From positions 1 to 10,073 of the forward strand of contig QQUK01000091.1 of the NCBI GenBank assembly GCA_008501655.1: a stretch of 10,073 nt of DNA, written 5' to 3'. Under the pieces are notes generated by a model. That model made no database searches, was not told where the DNA came from, and saw only the letters and a list, made by a program, of their open reading frames with translations. Within the stretch, counting starts at the first letter, position 1, and each line of letters opens with the position of its first letter. The stretch is from Calditrichota bacterium. GTDB taxonomy: Bacteria > Zixibacteria > MSB-5A5 > GN15 > FEB-12. A program made the position numbers and the translations under genes. Positions 1-5,114 of the stretch are shown one piece after another.

Positions 1-1378
1 CCCACTCGTAGCGATAAGTTCCTGCAGCAAGAGAGTTAGCACTCCAATGCGAGACTGTTTGCCCTAATACATTATATATAGTCAAAGAGACAGCAGCACG
101 GTAAGGAATTGAGTACTCTATAGCTGTCGATAGGTTAAACGGGTTGGGATAATTCTGACTCAAACTGAAACCATCAGGTAGAAAATCATCAACGATCAAT
201 TCGTTGACGTCTGTTGTTTGGTCACCGAGAACCTTAAAAAGAAAGATGTCGGAACCACCGGATGAATATGAAAAAGATTTTCCGGCAATTATAATATTTT
301 CTTCAGCATCAAAAGCGATAGCGGTGCCTTCATCAGAGAGATTCCCGCCAAAATTTGTTGTCCAGACCGGCTGTCCAATCGGATTTGTCATTATAAGATA
401 AGCATCTATAGAACTTGAAAAAGATTCGGTTTTACCGGTTACTACAAAATTCCCTGATTTTAGTTCTTTGATTTTGTAACCACGGTCGTCATAACTTCCA
501 CCGTAGGTATAATCCCATTCAGGGTTACCAAACGGGTCGGTTTTAATCAGATAGACATCGGATTCACCGTTACCAAACGAAGCAGTGGCACCTACAAATA
601 TGAGTCCGCCGTCAGCGGTTACTTCAATTGAATAACCAAAATCTGCCCGATTTCCGCCATATGTGTAAGCCCAAAGCGAATCACCGTTTTTATCTGTACG
701 GACAACAAATATGGAACTATAACCTTCACCAAAGGAACCGGTGGAACCAATCAATACAAAACCGGAATCTGGTGTCTGCCTTCCGGCATTTCCGGATTCA
801 CCTCCGGCCCCTCCGAATGTTTTTTGCCATTCAAGGTTTCCTAAGGAATCTGTTTTAATCAGGTATGTATCGGTATACCCGTTTCCAATAGAATTTGTAG
901 TTCCGGTGATAATAAATCCATTGTCATAGGTTTGCCGAACAGATTGACCATCATCACTTCCGCTTCCGCCAAAAGTTTTTTCCCACTCAACTAATCCTGA
1001 GGAATCTACTTTGACAAGATAGACATCTTTTGAAATATGATTCAGGGTGGTGTTTCCAACTATTATAAATCCTCCATCTGATGTCAGCTGCACATCATAG
1101 CCAAAATCAGTGGAATCTCCACCGTATTCTCTTGTCCAGATCGGATTACCGAGATAATCTGTTTTTACAAGGTAGAGGTCGGCCAGACCGGAACCGTATG
1201 AGTATGTTGTACCTAATATGATGATACTGCTGTCAGGCAGGATTTCACAGCTATTGCCCATTTCGTTGAGCATTCCACCGAAATTATTTTCCCATATTAA
1301 TGTTTGAGAATTAACAGGTTGTGCCAGAGAAAAGAGGAGCAGCAATGTTATAAGTGCATATCCGATATGCTTAAACAT
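1..1378 (-). CDS. Secreted seven-repeat beta-propeller-like protein with T9SS sorting domain (C-terminus cut by window edge)
   Basis: This frame stays open from ATG 1376-1378 to the left edge (459 codons seen, no stop). AAGGA lies 7 nt before the ATG. Residues 1-24 form a signal peptide (basic N-terminus, ALITLLLLFSLAQ core) cleaved near VNS^Q. Seven repeats of 51-52 residues begin at W29, W81, W132, W184, W236, W288 and W339. Their pattern is W-x3-[FY]GG, then D-x-G, an [ED]GGFI-x-x-G-x-T strand, and D-x-YL-[IV]-K-[TV]D-x-x-G before the next W. Seven such units suggest a seven-bladed propeller. Residues 404-459 hold 'LSQNYPNPFNLSTAIEYSIP' and 'YNVLGQTV', the signature of FlgD-Ig-like/T9SS type A sorting domains, which direct export through the outer membrane and surface attachment. 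Perhaps 20-30 C-terminal residues are missing. The gene is divergent from the pilus locus. Its ligand or role is unknown; surface adhesin or binding protein is a guess. Confidence 0.88.
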   Translation of the reverse strand, partial: MFKHIGYALITLLLLFSLAQPVNSQTLIWENNFGGMLNEMGNSCEILPDSSIIILGTTYSYGSGLADLYLVKTDYLGNPIWTREYGGDSTDFGYDVQLTSDGGFIIVGNTTLNHISKDVYLVKVDSSGLVEWEKTFGGSGSDDGQSVRQTYDNGFIITGTTNSIGNGYTDTYLIKTDSLGNLEWQKTFGGAGGESGNAGRQTPDSGFVLIGSTGSFGEGYSSIFVVRTDKNGDSLWAYTYGGNRADFGYSIEVTADGGLIFVGATASFGNGESDVYLIKTDPFGNPEWDYTYGGSYDDRGYKIKELKSGNFVVTGKTESFSSSIDAYLIMTNPIGQPVWTTNFGGNLSDEGTAIAFDAEENIIIAGKSFSYSSGGSDIFLFKVLGDQTTDVNELIVDDFLPDGFSLSQNYPNPFNLSTAIEYSIPYRAAVSLTIYNVLGQTVSHWSANSLAAGTYRYEW

Positions 1379-1451
1379 GATTTATTCCTTAATCAAAACT
1401 TTGAAGCTGTATAATTTTTGAACAGCTAATTCTATACATTGTATCGGTATG

Positions 1452-1463
1452 GTTTTCGAAAAC
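1452..1463. promoter_or_regulatory. Perfect 12-bp palindrome, possible operator
   Basis: GTTTTCGAAAAC reads identically on both strands. It lies 73 nt upstream of the minus-strand propeller gene start and about 190 nt upstream of the sigma-54-type promoter's predicted start site. It is a plausible binding site for a dimeric regulator, but no protein can be assigned. A 12-bp perfect palindrome in AT-rich DNA can also arise by chance. Confidence 0.35.
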
Positions 1464-1467
1464 ATTA

Positions 1468-1497
1468 CTGTTTCATTATGAAAAAATGATGAAACAG
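1468..1497. promoter_or_regulatory. 12-bp interrupted dyad, candidate upstream activator site
   Basis: CTGTTTCATTAT (1468-1479) faces ATGATGAAACAG (1486-1497) across a 6-nt spacer (gaaaaa). Eleven of the 12 pairs are Watson-Crick and one is G-T. No gene ends nearby and no T-run follows, so it does not look like a terminator. Its centre is about 170 nt upstream of the transcription start predicted from the sigma-54-type site. Enhancer-binding activators of sigma-54 commonly bind dyads at such distances. Activator identity is unknown; the role is inferred from position and symmetry. Confidence 0.45.
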
Positions 1498-1625
1498 ATA
1501 TATGGGGAAAAGACCATACAGCAGGTAGCAGACCGGCTGATTTTCAGGTAAATCGACTCATTTATTTTAGTTAAAAATCACTGTAAAGCATAGTCAATCA
1601 AAGAGATAGGCATATTAGACCCTAT

Positions 1626-1641
1626 TGGCACTGCTTATGCA
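1626..1641 (+). promoter_or_regulatory. Sigma-54 (-24/-12) type promoter of the pilus locus
   Basis: TGGCACTGCTTATGCA matches the RpoN consensus TGGCACGNNNNTTGCW at 10 of 12 defined positions. The invariant GG (1627-1628) and GC (1639-1640) are separated by exactly 10 nt. Transcription would begin near 1651, giving a ~40-nt leader before the subunit 1 ATG at 1692. Such promoters need an ATP-dependent enhancer-binding activator, and the dyad at 1468-1497 could be its site. I see no comparable match elsewhere in the locus. Confidence 0.6.
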
Positions 1642-1691
1642 CTATTCCTGTATCAGAACATTATTAATAGTTTTGAAAGCAGGAGAATACT

Positions 1692-2222
1692 ATGTTTCAA
1701 AAATTATTTAAATTCATTATAGGGCTGATTTTCTGTTTTATGCTGGTTTCACCAACAGCAGATGCACAGGAATACGGAACTATTCAAGCGCTGGCAACAG
1801 TAGTTACCTCACTTTCGGTAATTGGTTCAACCAACTTACAATTTGGAGCAGTCACTCCGGGAATCAATAAATCTGTTGATAAGTCATCGGTTGGAACTGC
1901 CGGTGAATGGACAATCACCGGTGTTGCAAATGCCGAAGTTACCCTGGATATGACTTTACCTGACTCACTGGTGACTTTAGATTCACTTGCATTTTTGAGA
2001 ATATCTTTTTCCAGTACTGATGCATCCTATGATGACGGTACCGGTGGAGGTCAGACAGCTCCGGCTGGTGTTATTGATCCGAGCAATTTTAGTACGCTTC
2101 GTTTAGGGGCTGGTGCAACATTGGTTGTCTGGATTGGCGGAACAGTATTACCGTCAATTTCTCAGACTGGAGGAGACTATTCGTCAGATGTTGTTTTGAC
2201 GGTAGCATATACAGGGAACTAA
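1692..2222 (+). CDS. Pilin subunit 1, DUF4402-like
   Basis: This is a 176-aa secreted protein. AGGAG 6 nt before the ATG supports the start. Residues 1-25 are a signal peptide ending PTADA, cleaved before Q26. The mature chain starts with an extension (QEYGTIQALATVVTSLSV) resembling donor strands of chaperone-usher pilins. It continues with the family pattern shared by its four paralogs: L-x-FG-x-V-x-PG, AGEW-TITG, LP, and the C-terminal GG-TVLPSISQTGG-DYSSD-VVLTVAYTG block. That last block resembles DUF4402 proteins, which are found with chaperones and ushers. It is the most divergent subunit together with subunit 2 and lacks the TDCAIDT motif of subunits 2, 4 and 5, having STDASYDDG there. 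It is first behind the sigma-54-type promoter. It is probably a minor, adaptor or tip-proximal subunit, but which one is not determinable here. Confidence 0.78.
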   Translation: MFQKLFKFIIGLIFCFMLVSPTADAQEYGTIQALATVVTSLSVIGSTNLQFGAVTPGINKSVDKSSVGTAGEWTITGVANAEVTLDMTLPDSLVTLDSLAFLRISFSSTDASYDDGTGGGQTAPAGVIDPSNFSTLRLGAGATLVVWIGGTVLPSISQTGGDYSSDVVLTVAYTGN

Positions 2223-2256
2223 AAGTTAATTATTTTTAGCTGATAATGTAAATTTC

Positions 2257-2276
2257 GGATACATGTAAATGTATCC
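2257..2276 (+). other. 8-bp RNA hairpin between subunits 1 and 2
   Basis: GGATACAT (2257-2264) and ATGTATCC (2269-2276) pair perfectly around a GTAA loop. No T-run follows, so it is unlikely to be an intrinsic terminator. It could stabilise the 3' end of the subunit 1 message, act in processing, or be a DNA operator. Confidence 0.5.
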
Positions 2277-2359
2277 CTATTACTGGTGCATATTTTTTGT
2301 AATTGAATCAGGATTTCTTTAATATTGACTTAAAAATGCAATCAGTTTAGTTTGCCAAT

Positions 2360-2827
2360 ATGAAGAAATATAGTCTCGTTCTGTTTTTCTGTTTAATCTT
2401 TCTCAGTGCACATCTTTCGGCACAAAATGTAACGGTGAATAATAATCTTACATTTGGAACCGTGTTTCCGGGGATTCCTAAAACAATTTCAAAAACTACA
2501 GCCGGACTTGCTGCCGAGTTTTATGTTTCTGGTACGGCGGGAAATGAAGTTACAATTGATTTTGCTTTACCTACCTATATGAATTTGGGAGCATCCAATA
2601 TGCAGCTTATTTTTCGGGAGACAGATTGTGCTATTGACACATCGGCGACACCCGACCAATCAAGTCCTGAGTTTAATAATTTGGACCCCTGGCATACATT
2701 GACGTACCGAATAGGTTCTAACGGATTGTACATCTGGCTGGGAGGAATTATAGTACCCGGACTTACTCAGACAGAGGGAAGTTACAGTTCCAATATTGTC
2801 ATTACAGTTACGTACACCGGGAATTAA
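2360..2827 (+). CDS. Pilin subunit 2, DUF4402-like, lacking the N-terminal extension (candidate tip/cap subunit)
   Basis: This is a 155-aa protein with a 21-residue signal peptide (ends HLSA^Q). The mature chain opens with QNVTVNNNLTFGTVFPG and so enters the first core strand almost immediately. The paralogs have another ~12 residues of the ATATVQTP type there. The rest of the domain is complete: AAEFYVSGTAG, IDFALPTYM, TDCAIDT, a WLGG motif and SSNIVITVTYTGN at the end. In donor-strand exchange an extension fills the groove of the preceding subunit, so a subunit without one can sit only at the distal end of a fibre. The start is bounded by an in-frame TAG 9 nt upstream. No Shine-Dalgarno sequence is visible, unlike its neighbours, which could mean low expression. 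The single mature cysteine (in TDCAIDT) is unpaired within the protein. The tip role is inference. Confidence 0.77.
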   Translation: MKKYSLVLFFCLIFLSAHLSAQNVTVNNNLTFGTVFPGIPKTISKTTAGLAAEFYVSGTAGNEVTIDFALPTYMNLGASNMQLIFRETDCAIDTSATPDQSSPEFNNLDPWHTLTYRIGSNGLYIWLGGIIVPGLTQTEGSYSSNIVITVTYTGN

Positions 2828-2841
2828 ATATAAATCGATAT

Positions 2842-2864
2842 AGGGACTCTCCCATAGTTCCCTG
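2842..2864 (+). other. Small imperfect hairpin downstream of subunit 2
   Basis: AGGGACT (2842-2848) can pair with AGTTCCCT (2856-2863) with one bulged T around a CTCCCAT loop. It lies immediately before the stronger hairpin at 2866-2891, so the two would form tandem stem-loops in the subunit 2-3 spacer. Function is unproven. Confidence 0.35.
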
Positions 2865-2865
2865 A

Positions 2866-2896
2866 AAACTATTGGAATCACCCAATAGTTTGTTTT
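2866..2896 (+). terminator. Terminator-like hairpin between subunits 2 and 3
   Basis: AAACTATTGG (2866-2875) pairs perfectly with CCAATAGTTT (2882-2891) over a 6-nt loop and is followed by GTTTT. The stem is AT-rich and the T-run is broken by a G. It probably gives partial termination or marks an mRNA end rather than a complete stop. Confidence 0.5.
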
Positions 2897-3017
2897 ACTA
2901 TTATACAATTTTTTACTCAAGCTATCTTTTTCGTTAAGAATCATTCAGAACATTTATTAAATAAGGCGATGAAGCTATTAGTATTTTATAAATATAAAAA
3001 TAGTAATGGAGTATCAT

Positions 3018-3575
3018 ATGAAAATCAGTTTAGATAAACCAAGAGTCCTTTTTGTAATCGTTCTCATCATTGGCTTGGTAACTTATCAGAGTATTTCTGC
3101 TCAGGATGTTTCTAATGGAACTGCTACTGCAAATGTGCAGACAGCCTTGACGGTTGTTGCCACGCAGGACTTACAGTTTGGTACTGTTTTTCAGGGTGTT
3201 GCAAAGACCGTAGCGAATGATGATGCAGCATCTGCCGGAATTTTTACAATTACCGGTTCCCCTGCAGCAGGAATTTCAGCATACATAACTCTTCCGCAAT
3301 ATATAGCAACTGCTTCGGGTGATGATCGTATGAATATTGCTTTTCAAACTTCTGATTTATCAATTGATACAACTTCAAATGCTGACCCATCAACTTTTGG
3401 AGATGGATGGGCAGATGTAGATCCGAATAATGTACCCAATGGTCTGGTGATTGGTTCTGATGCGACTTCCCATACTATGTTATTTTTAGGCGGTCGGGTA
3501 ATTCCTTCCGTTGACCAGTTAGCCGGAGCTTATAGTGGGAATATAATAGTTACTGTAGCATATAACGGTATGTAG
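3018..3575 (+). CDS. Pilin subunit 3, DUF4402-like
   Basis: This is a 185-aa secreted subunit. An ATG at 3006 is in frame, but the one at 3018 has GGAG 6 nt upstream and gives a cleaner signal peptide (residues 1-28, ending SISA^QDV), so it is preferred. The mature chain has an N-terminal extension (TATANVQTALTV), then L-x-FGTVFQGV, AGIFTITG, LPQYI, ASGDDRM, DLSIDTTSN, a GWADVDPNN loop, LFLGGRVIPSVDQLAGAYS and a TVAYNG terminus. It is close to subunits 4 and 5 but has L instead of C in the TDCAIDT position, so the mature protein is cysteine-free. It is the last gene before a strong terminator (3596-3623), so it probably closes the first transcriptional unit. It may be a shaft or adaptor pilin. 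Confidence 0.82.
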   Translation: MKISLDKPRVLFVIVLIIGLVTYQSISAQDVSNGTATANVQTALTVVATQDLQFGTVFQGVAKTVANDDAASAGIFTITGSPAAGISAYITLPQYIATASGDDRMNIAFQTSDLSIDTTSNADPSTFGDGWADVDPNNVPNGLVIGSDATSHTMLFLGGRVIPSVDQLAGAYSGNIIVTVAYNGM

Positions 3576-3595
3576 CTGTTTTTGCTGCTTCCTTT

Positions 3596-3623
3596 AAAAA
3601 TCCGCTGAAAAGCGGATTTTTTT
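3596..3623 (+). terminator. Intrinsic terminator after subunit 3
   Basis: AAAAATCCGCT (3596-3606) and AGCGGATTTTT (3611-3621) form an 11-bp perfect stem with a GAAA tetraloop and a run of seven T residues (3617-3623). It begins 20 nt after the stop codon of subunit 3. This is the clearest intrinsic terminator in the window, and it splits the pilus locus into subunits 1-3 and subunits 4-5 plus chaperone and usher, unless read-through occurs. Confidence 0.85.
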
Positions 3624-3858
3624 ATGCCTGAAAACAAGTTCAAGAACCTGTATTATATTGTTATATAACGCTTTATAGCGTTTCGCCTGAATCTAAATAC
3701 CAATTATGGTCAACATTCTTCATTTTAGTAAAAATCTATAGGAATAATACAATTTTTCCATGTAAAGCTGTTAAGTTTTTGCACTGTGTGACGATTATTA
3801 TAAGGTAATTAAAAGTTTAAACAGTAGAATAGTTTGTTTATATAAATAGGAGACAGGC
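3624..3858 (+). promoter_or_regulatory. Leader region of the second pilus unit (promoter not resolved)
   Basis: This 235-nt spacer follows the terminator and precedes subunit 4. It holds a 6-bp hairpin AACGCT-ttat-AGCGTT (3667-3682) and a TATAAG hexamer (3799-3804) placed 17 nt after TTTTTG (3776-3781). That would be a weak sigma-70-like promoter. TTTTTGCA (3776-3783) resembles a -12 sigma-54 half, but the -24 GG is absent. A promoter is expected because of the upstream terminator, but none is convincing by eye. AGGAG at 3848-3852 serves subunit 4. Confidence 0.3.
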
Positions 3859-4416
3859 ATGAATTCAGAACACAAAATGCCATCTATTTGGAAAATCTTA
3901 GTTCTTTTGCTGACAATGAGTTTTCTCATGGTAGCTTCAGTTTCCGCACAGGATGTAGCGGTTGGGCAGGCAACAGCAACAGTTCAAACTCCTTTAACAG
4001 TGACTGCAATCGCAGCCCTTGCATTTGGAACGATTTTCCAGGGAGTACCCGTTTCAGTTGCTGAAACCGATGCTTCTGCTGGTATTTTCACTATGACCGG
4101 TCAAGCTGGTTCCGGGATTTCCTTGTTTCTACAACTTCCGGAATATATGTCAACAGCATCAGGTGATGATCGTATGATCATTTCATTCAGTACCACTGAT
4201 TGTGCTATTGATACTACCGCCAATGCTGACCCGACGACATTCGGTTCAGGTTGGACAGCTCAAAACCCGTTCAATTTACCATCCGGTGTCATTATTGGTA
4301 CCGCCAGTACTCAAACATCATTGTTTTTGGGTGGACAGGTGTTACCCTCAGTTGATCAAACTGCTGGGGCGTATTCAGCTGATATCATTTTAACCGTTGC
4401 ATATAATGGGACATAG
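3859..4416 (+). CDS. Pilin subunit 4, DUF4402-like (close paralog of subunit 5)
   Basis: This is a 185-aa secreted pilin. AGGAG lies 6 nt before the ATG, and a later in-frame ATG (M7) has no better ribosome site. The signal peptide covers residues 1-30 (ends VSA^QDV). The mature chain follows the family order: extension ATATVQTPLTV, AFGTIFQGV, AGIFTMTG, LQLPEYMSTASGDDRM, TDCAIDTT, NPFNLPSGVIIG, LFLGG, LPSVDQTAGAYS and ILTVAYNG at the C-terminus. By eye about three quarters of mature residues match subunit 5, so the pair looks like a recent tandem duplication. Only 61 nt separate its stop from the subunit 5 ATG, with no terminator, so the two are probably co-transcribed. The single mature Cys in TDCAIDT has no partner in the chain. 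Glycine codons are mixed (9 of 16 GGT), less biased than in subunit 5. Confidence 0.84.
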   Translation: MNSEHKMPSIWKILVLLLTMSFLMVASVSAQDVAVGQATATVQTPLTVTAIAALAFGTIFQGVPVSVAETDASAGIFTMTGQAGSGISLFLQLPEYMSTASGDDRMIISFSTTDCAIDTTANADPTTFGSGWTAQNPFNLPSGVIIGTASTQTSLFLGGQVLPSVDQTAGAYSADIILTVAYNGT

Positions 4417-4477
4417 AAAATTAAAACTTGAATAAAATAAACATTTGAAGGAATATTTTTTAAACAAAGGAAGCAGT

Positions 4478-5032
4478 ATGTGTAAATTAAACAAAAACGT
4501 ATTTTTAGTCTTGGCATTGTTCGTCATGATGATTGCCTTAGGCACTCCGACTGCCGTCCATGCGCAGGACGTAGCCGCTGGTTCAGCAACCGCTACAGTT
4601 CAGACTCCATTAACAGTTACAGCAACAGCAGCACTTGTCTTTGGAACAATCTTCCAGGGCGTATCAGCATCTGTTCCTGAAACTGATGCAAATGCCGGTG
4701 TTTTCACGATTACCGGTCAGGGTACTGCTGGTATTTCTATTTATCTGCAATTACCTGATTATATGTCAACAGCTTCCGGTGATGACCGTATGGTTATCTC
4801 TTTCAGCTCCACTGACTGTGCTATTGATACTACATCAAATGTCGATCCTACCGTTGCAGCAACAGGTTGGACAGACCAGAATCCGTACAACTTACCTTCC
4901 GGTGTTATCATCGGTGGTACATCCGGTCAGACAGCATTATTCTTAGGTGGTTCAGTAAATCCGTCAGTTGATCAGACAGCCGGTGCTTATACTGCCGACA
5001 TTATCTTAACTGTTGCATATAATGGTGCGTAA
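4478..5032 (+). CDS. Pilin subunit 5, DUF4402-like (probable major pilin)
   Basis: This is a 184-aa secreted pilin. An upstream TTG (4445) is in frame, but ATG 4478 has AAAGGA 7 nt before it and gives a normal signal peptide (residues 1-29, ending AVHA^QDV), so the shorter form is chosen. Domain order: donor-strand-like extension ATATVQTPLTV, VFGTIFQGV, AGVFTITG, LQLPDYMSTASGDDRM, TDCAIDTT, NPYNLPSGVIIGG, LFLGG, NPSVDQTAGAYT and ILTVAYNGA. It uses GGT for 15 of 17 mature glycines, the strongest bias among the subunits, as expected for an abundant protein. It lies directly upstream of the chaperone, with a stem-loop (5055-5082) in the 82-nt gap. Major shaft pilin is the best reading, by inference. 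Confidence 0.85.
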   Translation: MCKLNKNVFLVLALFVMMIALGTPTAVHAQDVAAGSATATVQTPLTVTATAALVFGTIFQGVSASVPETDANAGVFTITGQGTAGISIYLQLPDYMSTASGDDRMVISFSSTDCAIDTTSNVDPTVAATGWTDQNPYNLPSGVIIGGTSGQTALFLGGSVNPSVDQTAGAYTADIILTVAYNGA

Positions 5033-5054
5033 GTTAAATAATTAGATAGTTACA

Positions 5055-5082
5055 ATCATTTTGCATAGGATTGCGAAATGAT
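5055..5082 (+). other. Stem-loop between major pilin and chaperone
   Basis: ATCATTTTGC (5055-5064) pairs with GCGAAATGAT (5073-5082) as 10 bp with one G-U, around an 8-nt loop. It is followed by AAAAATAAA rather than a T-run, so it is not a standard terminator. In other chaperone-usher operons hairpins after the major pilin gene protect the pilin message or lower downstream expression. The same use here is inference. Confidence 0.5.
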
Positions 5083-5114
5083 AAAAATAAACAAAAACAT
5101 AGGAATGTTATGTT

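Larger units (their letters stand above)
1379..1691. other. Divergent intergenic regulatory region
   Basis: This 313-nt stretch separates the start codons of the propeller gene and pilin subunit 1 and has no supportable ORF. It contains a 12-bp palindrome (1452-1463), a long interrupted dyad (1468-1497), a sigma-54-type promoter (1626-1641) and the Shine-Dalgarno site of subunit 1 (AGGAG at 1681-1685). I see no convincing promoter for the minus-strand gene; TACAAT and TATAGA occur about 40-55 nt upstream of its ATG, but without a good -35 partner. Confidence 0.7.

Noticed and set aside
204..929. Plus-strand ORFs of 62-76 codons across the first kilobase
   Set aside because: They lie antisense to the long minus-strand propeller gene, have no ribosome sites and show no domain pattern.
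1523..1538. A second GG-N10-GC spacing resembling sigma-54
   Set aside because: Only the two dinucleotides match; the flanking bases (AGGTAG and CGGCT) do not fit the consensus.
2660..2944. Minus-strand 94-codon ORF over the end of subunit 2
   Set aside because: It is antisense to a well-supported pilin and its adjacent hairpins, with low-complexity, unconserved-looking protein.
3768..3783. Possible sigma-54 site upstream of subunit 4 (TTTTTGCA)
   Set aside because: The -12 half is good, but there is no GG at -24, which is essential.
4635..4946. Plus-strand 103-codon ORF inside subunit 5
   Set aside because: It is a frame-shifted shadow of subunit 5; a similar shadow appears in subunit 4 at 4202-4393 because the two genes are paralogs.
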